64,000 nucleotides of DNA from Halomonas sp. HAL1. Lineage in GTDB: Bacteria; Pseudomonadota; Gammaproteobacteria; Pseudomonadales; Halomonadaceae. The DNA is taken from positions 744,001 through 808,000 of the forward strand of contig NZ_CP130610.1 of NCBI RefSeq assembly GCF_030544485.1. The letters run 5' to 3'. Made by a program: the position numbers and the translations under genes. The notes beneath the pieces are model-generated. The model had not been told where the DNA came from, ran no database searches, and saw only the letters and a program-made list of their open reading frames with translations. Of the stretch, positions 1 through 8,239 are shown piece by piece (positions within the stretch are counted from its first letter, which is position 1; every line of letters begins with the position of its first letter).

Positions 1-277
1 CCTGCTGCGCATTGGCCGCTAGGGCAGCAGGGTCTGAGCCCAAAAGTTGTAAATGCACAGGAATCCCGCTCGGCGTTGCCACCGGCGGTTGCGCAAGTTC
101 CGGGCAATGCTTATAAAACACTCTTGGCGGTAGGCGTTCATCGACGACGCGGACAAATTCGGTAACCGTCCAGTCGAACCCCGCGTGACGGGTTAACAGG
201 TCACGCGTCAGTGCGTCGATGACCCCTTCCATAGGGGCTAGGCCAATTCTGCCGTTTTGTAGTAAATTAACAACCAT
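1..277 (-). CDS. dusC: tRNA-dihydrouridine synthase C, N-terminal part
   Basis: This is the start of a gene that runs off the left edge; about 92 codons are visible. The translation contains LAPMEGVIDALTRDLLT and TEFVRVVDERLPPRVF, then a P-S-G-x-P-V-x-L-Q-L-L-G stretch. These match the start of the DusC branch of tRNA-dihydrouridine synthases, FMN enzymes that reduce uridine in the tRNA D loop. The A-P-M-E-G turn is the usual first flavin-binding element of the family. The ATG at 277 is the first start in frame; a start closer to the conserved G-R-I-G-L-A-P is also possible. It is divergent from oadG, with about 140 bp of shared upstream DNA. Confidence 0.85.
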   Translation of the reverse strand, partial: MVVNLLQNGRIGLAPMEGVIDALTRDLLTRHAGFDWTVTEFVRVVDERLPPRVFYKHCPELAQPPVATPSGIPVHLQLLGSDPAALAANAQQ

Positions 278-415
278 GACTTCCACTATCGCGCCATTGC
301 ATTCTATTCTGGGTGTGGCAGGTTAGTGTATTCCCCTCACTGCGCCAAGGGGCTTTAATAGCCGCTGGTGAAATAACGTGTCTAGCAACTGTACTTCGAG
401 AGGTAGGAGCGTCTT

Positions 416-673
416 ATGCAGGATTATGAACTATTGCAGGACGGGTTGGCGTTAATGGCGCTTGGTATGGGCGTTGTGTTTGTTTTTCTTACTATTTTAG
501 TTATTAGCGTTACGCTAATGTCGAAGTTGATTGGCCGTTTTCAGCCTGCCCCCACCGCGGCTGAAGTGAGCAAGAAGTCGCCGTCATCTTCAGCGCCTGC
601 CAGCCAAAATGACGAGATGTTGGCGGTGATCAGTGCTGCAGTGCACCGTTATCGCTCGACACGACGTCGTTAA
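416..673 (+). CDS. oadG: Oxaloacetate decarboxylase, gamma subunit
   Basis: An 85-residue protein with one N-terminal membrane segment (about residues 12-36) and a Pro/Ala/Ser-rich linker. This is the shape of OadG, the small subunit that holds the OadA-OadB sodium pump together and helps bind the zinc of OadA. The C-terminal stretch MLAVISAAVHRYRSTRRR matches the usual end of the family. AGGAGC lies 7 bases before the ATG. It is the first gene of oadGAB; 91 bp separate it from oadA. Identity rests on size, membrane topology and gene order, because OadG sequences are poorly conserved. Confidence 0.88.
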   Translation: MQDYELLQDGLALMALGMGVVFVFLTILVISVTLMSKLIGRFQPAPTAAEVSKKSPSSSAPASQNDEMLAVISAAVHRYRSTRRR

Positions 674-764
674 CTTTCTCATTTTTTTCTATCTCAGCCC
701 TCTCTAGGCTATTTTTTTGTTATTTTTACTACAAACTGACAATTCTCTACGGTGAGCTAAGACC

Positions 765-2579
765 ATGAACGAAACAAAACGCCCTCTAGGCATTACCGAT
801 GTCGTGCTGCGCGATGCCCATCAATCGCTATTTGCGACGCGTATGCGTTTGGACGATATGCTGCCGATCGCCGAAAAGCTGGATCGCGTTGGCTACTGGT
901 CGCTGGAAACCTGGGGTGGGGCGACCTATGACGCTTGTATCCGCTATTTGGGTGAAGATCCATGGGAGCGTATCCGCGCCCTGAAAGAAGCCATGCCAAA
1001 TACGCCCCAGGCAATGCTACTGCGCGGCCAGAACCTGCTGGGTTACCGCCACTACGCCGACGACGTCGTCGATAAATTTGTCGAGCGGGCAAAAACCAAC
1101 GGTGTTGACGTCTTCCGCGTTTTTGACGCCATGAATGATCCGCGTAATTTGGAGCGCGCCATTCAGGCGGTGCGTAACGTCGAAGGCCACGCCCAGGGCA
1201 CCATCTCTTATACCGTGAGCCCGGTACATACCCTGGATAGCTGGGTCGATCTCGCCAAAACCATTGCCGGTTTGGGTGCAGATTCATTGGCTATCAAGGA
1301 TATGGCGGGGCTACTCACTCCCTACACAGCCTTCGACCTTGTTTCGCGGCTCAAAAAAGAGCTATCGATTCCAGTGCATCTGCACTGTCACGCCACCACC
1401 GGCCTGTCTACGTCGACCATTTTGAAAGCAGTAGAGGCCGGGATCGATAACGTCGACACCTCGATCTCGTCCATGTCGATGACCTATGGCCACAGTCCCA
1501 CCGAGTCAGTGGTGGCAATGCTCAAAGACACCGGCCGCGACACCGGATTGGATCTCGAGCTGCTGGAAGATATTGCCGGTTACTTCCGCGAAGTGCGCAA
1601 GAAGTACGCCGCCTTTGAAGGCTCGCTGCGCGGTATTGATTCACGCATTCTGATTGCTCAGGTGCCCGGCGGCATGCTGACCAACATGGAAGGCCAGCTC
1701 AAAGAGCAGGGCGCGGGCGATAAGCTTGACGATGTGCTGAACGAGATTCCTCGCGTACGCGAAGACCTTGGCTTTATCCCGCTGGTAACGCCCACGTCGC
1801 AAATCGTCGGCACCCAGGCGGTGATGAACGTGATGATGGGCGAGCGCTATAAGTCGATCTCCAAGGAAGTTCAGGCGCTGCTCAAGGGTGAATATGGTGC
1901 TGCACCAGCGCCCTTCAATGCCGAGCTGCAAAAGCGCGTGTTGGAAGGCGGCGAGCCGATTACCTGTCGCCCGGCGGACAATCTCTCTCCTGAAATGGAT
2001 AGATTGGCTGCCGAGCTGAAAGAGAAAGCCAGCGCTGACGGTATCCGCTTGGCCGAAGGCAAGCGCGAAGTCGATGACGTGCTGACCTATGCGCTGTTTC
2101 CGCAGATTGGTTTGAAGTTCCTCAAGAACCGCGACAATCCCGATGCCTTTGAGCCCGTTCCCCAGGTTGCTGAAGCAAGCGCTGAAAAGACACCCGCAAA
2201 GGTAGACAGCAAAGCGCCCGCCGCGAGCAGCGGCCCGGAAACCTACACCGTGAAACTCAACGGCAAATCCTTCGTGGTGGAGGTTTCTGAAGGCGGTGAG
2301 CTGGGCGAGGTGCAAGAGCAAACGTCAGCCAGTACTACTGCACCCAAAGAGGAAGCTCCGGCACCCAGCGGTGAAAGCATCGATGCGCCGCTGGCGGGCA
2401 ATATCTTCAAGGTCAATGTACGCCCTGGTGAGCAAGTCGCGGAAGGTGATGTGGTCATCATTCTTGAAGCGATGAAAATGGAAACCGAAGTGCGTGCCAG
2501 CAGCGCAGGCACTGTGTCTAAGGTCAACGTCAGCGAGGGCGACAGCGTAGCCGTAGGCGATACGCTGATCGAGCTCTAA
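765..2579 (+). CDS. oadA: Oxaloacetate decarboxylase, alpha subunit
   Basis: This 604-residue protein is the carboxyltransferase and biotin carrier subunit of the Na+-pumping oxaloacetate decarboxylase. The N-terminal HMGL-like barrel carries the metal-site segment [10 protein letters not shown] and the later LHCHATTG histidines. The middle is the conserved PYC/OadA domain. An Ala/Pro/Glu-rich linker (about residues 470-540) leads to a biotinyl domain whose EAMKMETE motif places the biotinylated lysine at residue 571. The enzyme moves the carboxyl group of oxaloacetate to biotin, and OadB then decarboxylates it while exporting Na+. A GGTGAG sequence precedes the ATG. OadB follows after 10 bp. 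Length is normal for the family. Confidence 0.97.
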   Translation: MNETKRPLGITDVVLRDAHQSLFATRMRLDDMLPIAEKLDRVGYWSLETWGGATYDACIRYLGEDPWERIRALKEAMPNTPQAMLLRGQNLLGYRHYADDVVDKFVERAKTNGVDVFRVFDAMNDPRNLERAIQAVRNVEGHAQGTISYTVSPVHTLDSWVDLAKTIAGLGADSLAIKDMAGLLTPYTAFDLVSRLKKELSIPVHLHCHATTGLSTSTILKAVEAGIDNVDTSISSMSMTYGHSPTESVVAMLKDTGRDTGLDLELLEDIAGYFREVRKKYAAFEGSLRGIDSRILIAQVPGGMLTNMEGQLKEQGAGDKLDDVLNEIPRVREDLGFIPLVTPTSQIVGTQAVMNVMMGERYKSISKEVQALLKGEYGAAPAPFNAELQKRVLEGGEPITCRPADNLSPEMDRLAAELKEKASADGIRLAEGKREVDDVLTYALFPQIGLKFLKNRDNPDAFEPVPQVAEASAEKTPAKVDSKAPAASSGPETYTVKLNGKSFVVEVSEGGELGEVQEQTSASTTAPKEEAPAPSGESIDAPLAGNIFKVNVRPGEQVAEGDVVIILEAMKMETEVRASSAGTVSKVNVSEGDSVAVGDTLIEL

Positions 2580-2589
2580 GGGCCCAGTA

Positions 2590-3912
2590 ATGGATAAATT
2601 AGTGACGTTATGGGAAGGCTCGGGGCTATATAACCTTGAGCTCGGTCAAGCGGCGATGATCATGGTGGGGCTACTGCTGCTTTACCTAGCCATTTATAAG
2701 AAATTTGAGCCGCTGCTTCTGGTACCCATCGGCTTTGGCGGGATTCTTGCGAATATTCCTGAAGCCGGGCTGGCCATTTCAGCGCTCGATCAAGCGATTG
2801 AAGTGGCTAAACCCGCGGTGCTGCAGCAAATGGCGGCAGCATTAGGCGCGAGTCTTGATCCACTGGCAAACGTTGAAGCATGGCGTGAGTCCCTTAAGGT
2901 AATCGCCCATGATGCTGCGGCGCCAGATCAGGTTCGTGCCGCGCGAGATATCGCCATTGGCGTCGGCTACAGCGATGGCATGCTCTACAACTTCTACAAA
3001 GTTGCCATTGCCTCTGGTATCGCGCCGCTGATTATCTTTATGGGTGTCGGGGCAATGACTGACTTTGGCCCGCTGTTGGCCAATCCGCGCACGCTATTTT
3101 TAGGCGCCGCCGCCCAGTTTGGTATCTTTGCCACGCTGTTTGGCGCTGTGGTGCTTACCTCGATGGGCGTGATGGACTTCTCGCTTAATCAGGCGGCCGC
3201 CATTGGTATTATTGGTGGCGCCGACGGCCCAACGTCTATTTACGTTTCTAGCGTGCTGGCGCCTGAGCTATTGGGGGCGATTGCCGTGGCCGCCTACGCC
3301 TATATGGCGTTGGTGCCGCTGATTCAGCCGCCGATCATGCGTCTTTTGACGTCCCAGAAAGAGCGGGAAATCAAAATGACGCAGTTGCGGCCAGTGTCCA
3401 AGCTGGAAAAAGTGATCTTTCCGCTAATGCTGCTGATTCTGGTTGCCCTGTTTCTGCCTGATGCCGCGCCGCTGCTGGGGATGTTCTGTTTCGGTAACCT
3501 GATGCGCGAGTGCGGCGTGGTAGAGCGCTTATCGGATACTGCACAAAACGCCCTGATCAATATCGTGACGATAATCCTAGGCTTGTCGGTGGGCTCCAAG
3601 CTAATGGCCGAGAGTTTCCTGGCGTTTGAGACTCTGGGGATATTAGGGCTGGGCATTGTGGCCTTTGGAATAGGCACCGCCGCGGGCGTATTGATGGCAA
3701 AGCTGATGAATTTAGTCAGCAAAATGCCCATCAATCCGTTAATTGGTGCTGCGGGTGTTTCTGCGGTGCCGATGGCGGCACGGGTTGCCAACAAAGTGGG
3801 CCTGGAAGCAAACCCGCATAACTTCCTGTTGATGCATGCCATGGGCCCCAACGTCGCAGGGGTTATTGGGTCGGCAGTCGCGGCTGGGGTAATGATTAAA
3901 TACCTGGGTTAA
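2590..3912 (+). CDS. oadB: Oxaloacetate decarboxylase, beta subunit (Na+ pump)
   Basis: A 440-residue polytopic membrane protein, the carboxybiotin decarboxylase and Na+-translocating subunit. The family signature [16 protein letters not shown] is present near residue 205, and further conserved glycine-rich helices ([29 protein letters not shown]) follow in the expected order. Many hydrophobic helices and a hydrophilic N-terminal loop (about residues 60-120) fit the OadB/MmdB family. It lies 10 bp after oadA and is closed by a hairpin terminator. In a salt-loving host the pump would couple oxaloacetate decarboxylation to Na+ export; that role is an inference. Confidence 0.96.
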   Translation: MDKLVTLWEGSGLYNLELGQAAMIMVGLLLLYLAIYKKFEPLLLVPIGFGGILANIPEAGLAISALDQAIEVAKPAVLQQMAAALGASLDPLANVEAWRESLKVIAHDAAAPDQVRAARDIAIGVGYSDGMLYNFYKVAIASGIAPLIIFMGVGAMTDFGPLLANPRTLFLGAAAQFGIFATLFGAVVLTSMGVMDFSLNQAAAIGIIGGADGPTSIYVSSVLAPELLGAIAVAAYAYMALVPLIQPPIMRLLTSQKEREIKMTQLRPVSKLEKVIFPLMLLILVALFLPDAAPLLGMFCFGNLMRECGVVERLSDTAQNALINIVTIILGLSVGSKLMAESFLAFETLGILGLGIVAFGIGTAAGVLMAKLMNLVSKMPINPLIGAAGVSAVPMAARVANKVGLEANPHNFLLMHAMGPNVAGVIGSAVAAGVMIKYLG

Positions 3913-3935
3913 CGCAAAAAGAGTGAGACTACGAG

Positions 3936-3974
3936 CGCGGCGTACTGACAGGTTCAGTATGTCGCGTTTTTTTT
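3936..3974 (+). terminator. Rho-independent terminator after oadB
   Basis: An inverted repeat (CGCGGCGTACTGA paired with TTCAGTATGTCGCG, including G-U pairs) is followed directly by a run of eight T. It lies 24 bp after the oadB stop and should end the oadGAB transcript. Confidence 0.8.
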
Positions 3975-4040
3975 GAAGGGCTTTTTTGAAGTGCTATTTC
4001 TAAGAGTTGTTTCGAAAAGCTGTTTCGAAAGGCTATCTAG

Positions 4041-4658
4041 CTAGCGAGTGAGAATATCGATAGCGCTCTTCAAGCGGTTTTCTAGCGGGGAAAGGTCAAA
4101 TGGGTTGTCCCGTGGCCAACCAATGGTCAGACGAACACCGTCGCCATCGTAATCCGCTTGCTCAATGGGGATAGCCTGCTCTTCGCACCAGGCGCGGGCA
4201 ATCGCTTCATTGGCAAAGCCGAGCCGCAAGGTATAAAGATCGCGCTCGACCACTTCCCGGGTAGGTAGCGTCTCCAAAGCATGACTAACCGCCTGAGCGT
4301 AAGCGCGGGCCAAGCCGCCGGTACCTAACTTCGTCCCGCCAAAATAGCGGATCACCACGCAACCGATTTGACCTAATTGGCTGCCCTGCAGAACTTGATA
4401 CATTGGGCGACCTGCGGTGCCGCCAGGTTCGCCATCATCAGAGAAGCCAATCAAATTTTGCTCGCCGGGTGGGCCAGCAATATAGGCCGTGCAGTGATGG
4501 CTCGCATTGGGATGCTCGGCTTTAGCCTCCGCCAGCATGCGAGTGAATGCATCAATATCTGAGGCGTGGCAGGTCCAGGTAATAAAGTGACTCTTTTCGA
4601 CTTCGATGTCGGTTGTCTGCCAAGACGAAAGAGGGAGTTCCGGCACCCGGTAGCGCAT
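4041..4658 (-). CDS. IMPACT/YigZ family protein
   Basis: A 205-residue protein of the YigZ/IMPACT (UPF0029) family. The N-terminal half carries the family signature: KSHFITW, then HPNASHHCTAYIAG, SDDGEPGGTAGRPMYQVL and VIRYFGGTKLGTGGLARAYA. The C-terminal half is the small UPF0029 domain. The molecular role of bacterial YigZ is not settled; eukaryotic IMPACT acts in translation control through GCN1. Its ATG overlaps the stop codon of the upstream S24-like gene by one base, so both are probably translated from one mRNA and under the same LexA box. Confidence 0.93.
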   Translation of the reverse strand: MRYRVPELPLSSWQTTDIEVEKSHFITWTCHASDIDAFTRMLAEAKAEHPNASHHCTAYIAGPPGEQNLIGFSDDGEPGGTAGRPMYQVLQGSQLGQIGCVVIRYFGGTKLGTGGLARAYAQAVSHALETLPTREVVERDLYTLRLGFANEAIARAWCEEQAIPIEQADYDGDGVRLTIGWPRDNPFDLSPLENRLKSAIDILTR

Positions 4659-5062
4659 TAATGCTCCGTGATAGTAGGCTTGTTTTGCAGGCCAGCTCTT
4701 GGATGAGATTCAACACCCATCACCATGCCGAGCACCTGAATATCACGGTTATGCAAAAAAAGCGCTGGCTGCAACGTATCCTCAGGCCATAGCTCTACGC
4801 CAAAGCGGCTGATCGAAAGTTGCTTTAAGACGATTTTTTGCTGGTTGATTTCGGCAACGGCGGTTTCTGTTTGGGCATCATGCTGATAACGCCGAATAAT
4901 AATGACATCGCCATCGAACAAGTTGCAATCACGCATTGCGTTACCACGCACTTTAAGCGCATAGGTATTGCGACGGGTAATGCTAGGCGTTGGCGCATAG
5001 GTACGCGGAACCGAGCGTAAGTGGTTAGGCTTAACGGTAGATGCTGCCATCGATATGGTCAT
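4658..5062 (-). CDS. UmuD/LexA-like S24 protein lacking the catalytic serine
   Basis: A 134-residue protein with the fold signature of S24 (LexA/UmuD) peptidases: YALKVRGNAMRDCNLFDGDV, then AVAEINQQKIVLKQL. Family members have Ser-Met after the R-G-x; here the codon is GCA (Ala), so the nucleophile is missing, while the lysine of the dyad (KIVLKQL) is kept. No Ala-Gly or Cys-Gly cleavage site is visible in the short N-terminal arm. Size fits UmuD, but no umuC follows; an IMPACT-family gene does. A GGAGA lies 8 bases before the ATG. A perfect 16-bp LexA box lies upstream. It probably cannot self-cleave and may act as a pre-formed UmuD'-like partner; this is an inference. Confidence 0.75.
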   Translation of the reverse strand: MTISMAASTVKPNHLRSVPRTYAPTPSITRRNTYALKVRGNAMRDCNLFDGDVIIIRRYQHDAQTETAVAEINQQKIVLKQLSISRFGVELWPEDTLQPALFLHNRDIQVLGMVMGVESHPRAGLQNKPTITEH

Positions 5063-5112
5063 TGAGAAATCTCCATTGCATGTTCTTTCATACAGTGTTT
5101 TTCAGTATAGAC

Positions 5113-5128
5113 CTGTTTTTGCATACAG
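5113..5128 (-). promoter_or_regulatory. LexA (SOS) box
   Basis: The 16 bases fit CTGT-N8-ACAG exactly. They lie 51 bp before the ATG of the S24-like gene. A second, imperfect half match (ATGT-N8-ACAG) is at 5080-5095, between the box and the start. The sites predict DNA-damage induction of the S24-like gene and, by coupling, the IMPACT-family gene. Confidence 0.75.
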
Positions 5129-5241
5129 TGCTAGCAGTAATTGGTCTTACGCCATATTGATTGAGGTCATGCTGCGACCCAGCGCCGCATAGAGTGAGTG
5201 GCGAGAAACGGGCTTTCCGTGTAGAGTTCGACGCGAAATCA

Positions 5242-5907
5242 ATGTGCCTGGAGAGACTCTTGAGCCTGTGTCTACAAGCCCGACAGCTGTCCTGCGAACG
5301 TGATGATCGCTCACTGTTTAAGGGGCTGGATCTCGATATTCGCAGCGGTGAAATCGTGCGAATTGAAGGGCCTAATGGCAGTGGTAAAACTAGCCTGCTT
5401 AAAATTCTCTCCGGGCAACTGAGCGACTATGAAGGCGAGCTGTTCTGGAATGGCGCTGCAATGCAGAGTGTCCGTGAACATTTTCTCGCTAATTTGCTCT
5501 ATTTAGGACATGCCCCAGGCATCAAGTCTGGGCTATCCCCCTTAGAAAATTTAGCGTGGTATCAGGGGCTGAGTGGCGAGAGCAGTGGAGGACAGGGCCG
5601 CGGGGCACAAGAGGGCGAGGAGCAGCGCCTGGATGCCCTTGAACAGGTTGGCCTGGCAGGCTTTGAAGACGTGCCCGCCGGTCAACTCTCGGCAGGCCAG
5701 CAGCGCCGTGTGGCGCTGGCGCGATTGACGCTGACCCCCCGCGCGCTGTGGGTGCTAGACGAGCCCTTCACCGCCATTGATCGCCACGGTGTTGCAGCCC
5801 TTGAAAGGCAACTGATTAGGCATGCTCAAGCGGGCGGCTGCGTGCTAGTAACGACACACCACGAGTTAGCCGCGTCATCGCTGTTAAGACGCATAGCGCT
5901 GGGGTAG
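5242..5907 (+). CDS. ccmA: Heme exporter ATP-binding protein CcmA
   Basis: ABC-type ATPase of the cytochrome c maturation (System I) machinery. It has Walker A GPNGSGKTS, signature LSAGQQRRVALAR, Walker B LWVLDEPF and the H-loop TTHH. CcmA with CcmB uses ATP to release holo-CcmE from CcmCD. The frame is open further upstream (to 5161) but that part resembles no CcmA. The ATG at 5242 has a weak ribosome site; a TTG at 5260, preceded by GGAGAG, is a good alternative and gives the normal CcmA start. It is the first gene of ccmABCDEFGHI. An inserted Gly/Glu-rich loop (GESSGGQGRGAQEGEEQ) precedes the signature motif. Confidence 0.94.
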   Translation: MCLERLLSLCLQARQLSCERDDRSLFKGLDLDIRSGEIVRIEGPNGSGKTSLLKILSGQLSDYEGELFWNGAAMQSVREHFLANLLYLGHAPGIKSGLSPLENLAWYQGLSGESSGGQGRGAQEGEEQRLDALEQVGLAGFEDVPAGQLSAGQQRRVALARLTLTPRALWVLDEPFTAIDRHGVAALERQLIRHAQAGGCVLVTTHHELAASSLLRRIALG

Positions 5908-6038
5908 AGGAGACCGGATTGCAGGAAACAGGGTTGCAGAAAACAGGCTTGCACAGCTCTTCAGATAGCTCTCTAAACGGATCAGACTCCGTCATGGATG
6001 CCCCTTCAGTGCCATTGCTTGAGCATCAGGGCGGGCTG

Positions 6039-6707
6039 ATGATCGCGGTGAAGGCCACGTTGGTGCGTGATTTGACGCTGCTGCTGAGACGTCGCGGTGA
6101 AGTGCTCAATCCGCTGGTGTTTTTTGCTCTGGTGATCACCCTGTTTCCGATCGCTATTTCACCCGACCCGGAGCTGTTGGCGACGATTGCGCCGGGGTTG
6201 CTATGGGTGGCGGCACTGTTAGCCGCGCTGCTGTCACTAGATAGCCTGTTTCGCAGTGACTACGACGACGGCAGCCTTGAACAGCTGTTACTCGCTCCGC
6301 AGCCGTTGGCTGCATTAAGCGTGGCGAAAGTGGCCGTGCATTGGCTGCTGACCGGGCTGCCATTGGCACTGATGGCGCCACTGCTGGGCATTATGCTCGC
6401 ACTGCCTGCGGGTAGTTACGCGGTGTTGGCGCTATCGCTGGCGCTGGGCACGGCGAGCTTGAGCCTGATTGGTGCCATTGGGGCGGCGTTAACCGTCGGC
6501 TTGGCGCGGGGCGGCGTACTGCTCTCGCTGCTAGTGCTGCCGCTGTATATTCCGGTACTCATTTTTGGCGCAGGTGCCGTCCAGGCGGCTATTTTGGGCG
6601 ACGGTGTCTCTGCGCACTTGGCTATCTTGGGCGCGCTGCTGGCCGCTTCACTTATGTTAGCGCCGTGGGCGATTGCCGCATCGCTGCGTATCAGTATTAA
6701 CGGTTAA
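6039..6707 (+). CDS. ccmB: Heme exporter membrane protein CcmB
   Basis: Six-helix membrane subunit of the CcmAB transporter. [27 protein letters not shown] and [20 protein letters not shown] match CcmB along its length, ending with the typical SLRISI. The frame is open from a TTG at 5919 behind a GAGGAG, but those first 40 residues are Ser/Gly-rich and unlike CcmB. The ATG at 6039 gives 222 residues, the usual size. The extra stretch contains two direct copies of about 14 bp (TTGCAGGAAACAGG and TTGCAGAAAACAGG), a sign that it is spacer or a duplicated leader. Confidence 0.92.
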   Translation: MIAVKATLVRDLTLLLRRRGEVLNPLVFFALVITLFPIAISPDPELLATIAPGLLWVAALLAALLSLDSLFRSDYDDGSLEQLLLAPQPLAALSVAKVAVHWLLTGLPLALMAPLLGIMLALPAGSYAVLALSLALGTASLSLIGAIGAALTVGLARGGVLLSLLVLPLYIPVLIFGAGAVQAAILGDGVSAHLAILGALLAASLMLAPWAIAASLRISING

Positions 6708-6721
6708 GGATAGGACACGCT

Positions 6722-7489
6722 ATGTGGGCCTTTATACACAAACTGGGATCACCCAAGTGGTTCTATGGCATTAGCGCCAAATTACAGCCCTGGTTTTGGG
6801 CCGCAGCGGTGCTGTTATTGGTCACTGGCTCGCTGTGGGGGCTGGCGTTTGCGCCTGCGGATTATCAACAGGGCAACAGCTTCCGGATCATTTATGTTCA
6901 CGTACCGGCGGCCTTTTTAGCTCAATCGATTTTTATTTCCATGGCAGTGTCTGGGCTGGTGTTTATGGTCTGGAAAATTAAAGTCGCCGATATGGCGGCG
7001 GCAGTCATGGCACCGCTGGGCGCTGCGATGACCTTTGTCGCGCTATTTTCCGGTGCTGTATGGGGTGTGCCGACCTGGGGTACCTGGTGGATGTGGGATG
7101 CCCGACTTACCTCCATGCTGATTCTGCTCTTTCTCTATTTAGGCGTGATTGCCCTGCGCGGTGCGTTTACCAGCCGCGATAGCGCCTCACGGGCAGCCTC
7201 GGTGCTGGCCATGGTGGGCGTCATCAACATTCCCATCATCAAATACTCGGTGGATTGGTGGTACACCCTTCACCAGCCAGCCTCGTTTACATTAACCTCG
7301 CGCCCAACGATGCCCACCGAAATGTGGCTACCGCTGGTCATTATGGTGCTGGGTTTCTACAGCTTTTTTATTGCCTTGACGCTGATGCGCACGCGCAGCG
7401 AGATCCTACGCCGAGAGTCGAGCAAGCGCTGGGTACAGGAGCTCGTTAACGGCCAGGTAGTGAATGCACAGGCAGAGGAGACGCGCTAA
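6722..7489 (+). CDS. ccmC: Heme handling protein CcmC
   Basis: A 255-residue inner-membrane protein with six helices and the tryptophan-rich heme-binding motif [13 protein letters not shown] between conserved histidines (HVPAAF and HQPAS). It attaches heme to the histidine of CcmE. An AGGATAGGA sequence lies before the ATG. Its stop overlaps the ATG of ccmD (TAATG), so the two are translationally coupled, in keeping with the CcmCD complex. Confidence 0.97.
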   Translation: MWAFIHKLGSPKWFYGISAKLQPWFWAAAVLLLVTGSLWGLAFAPADYQQGNSFRIIYVHVPAAFLAQSIFISMAVSGLVFMVWKIKVADMAAAVMAPLGAAMTFVALFSGAVWGVPTWGTWWMWDARLTSMLILLFLYLGVIALRGAFTSRDSASRAASVLAMVGVINIPIIKYSVDWWYTLHQPASFTLTSRPTMPTEMWLPLVIMVLGFYSFFIALTLMRTRSEILRRESSKRWVQELVNGQVVNAQAEETR

Positions 7490-7680
7490 TGGCATTTGCC
7501 TCATTTTCCGAATTTCTCGCCATGGGTGGCCATGCACCTTACGTATGGTCTGCCTGGGGAGTAACGGCACTGCTGCTGGTGGCCACCGTTTGGCATGCAC
7601 GTGTTGAACAACGTCAGTTACTGAATGGCATAAAGCGTCGGGCACGGCGCGCAAATAGCTTGAGAGAGAACGCCCAATGA
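7489..7680 (+). CDS. ccmD: Heme exporter protein CcmD
   Basis: A 63-residue protein with the short CcmD signature FLAMGGHAPYVWSAWG, followed by one membrane helix and a basic tail rich in Arg. CcmD helps release holo-CcmE from CcmC. Its ends overlap ccmC by one base and ccmE by four (ATGA). Confidence 0.94.
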   Translation: MAFASFSEFLAMGGHAPYVWSAWGVTALLLVATVWHARVEQRQLLNGIKRRARRANSLRENAQ

Positions 7681-8186
7681 CCCCTAAACGTAAACAGAAA
7701 CTCTTCGTCATTTTGGGTTTGGTATCGTTAACCGCGATTGCTGTCGGGCTAACGCTGTATGCGCTACGTGCCAACATTAATCTGTTTTTTAGCCCGGTGC
7801 AGATCGCCCAGGGCGATGCGCCCATGGAACGACAGATTCGCGCGGGTGGCATGGTGAAAGAGGGCTCGGTGTCCCGTAACCCTGACAGCCTGGACGTCGC
7901 GTTTACCGTGACTGATTATGTCGATGACCTAGAGGTCTACTACAGCGGCATCCTTCCCGATCTATTCCGCGAAGGCCAAGGTGTGGTGGTGGTCGGGGAG
8001 CTTCAAACCGATGGCCGTTTGTATGCCGATAAAGTGCTGGCGCGTCACGATGAGAACTACATGCCGCCTGAAGTAGCGCAGGCACTTGAAGAGGCGGGCT
8101 ATTCGCCAGCCGACTATCAGGCCAAAGCTGCCGAAGTGGGTAAGCGGCTTGATGAAGAGGGCGTCCCTCAAGCAAGCGAGTATTAA
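7677..8186 (+). CDS. ccmE: Periplasmic heme chaperone CcmE
   Basis: A 169-residue protein with an N-terminal anchor (about residues 8-28) and a periplasmic OB-fold. The segment VLARHDENYMPPEV carries the histidine that binds heme covalently and the usual nearby tyrosine. RAGGMVKEGSV and VVVVGEL are other conserved strands. It carries heme from CcmCD to the CcmFH ligase. The C-terminal tail after the heme site is short and charged, as usual. Confidence 0.96.
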   Translation: MTPKRKQKLFVILGLVSLTAIAVGLTLYALRANINLFFSPVQIAQGDAPMERQIRAGGMVKEGSVSRNPDSLDVAFTVTDYVDDLEVYYSGILPDLFREGQGVVVVGELQTDGRLYADKVLARHDENYMPPEVAQALEEAGYSPADYQAKAAEVGKRLDEEGVPQASEY

Positions 8187-8239
8187 CCCCCCATCGTTTA
8201 ACCGACTTGCCCTACCGCCAGTGCTAATTCGGAGCGCAC

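Noticed and set aside
5161..5241. Upstream extension of ccmA as an N-terminal domain
   Set aside because: The extra 27 codons resemble nothing in CcmA, and a TTG/ATG start closer to the conserved part fits the family length.
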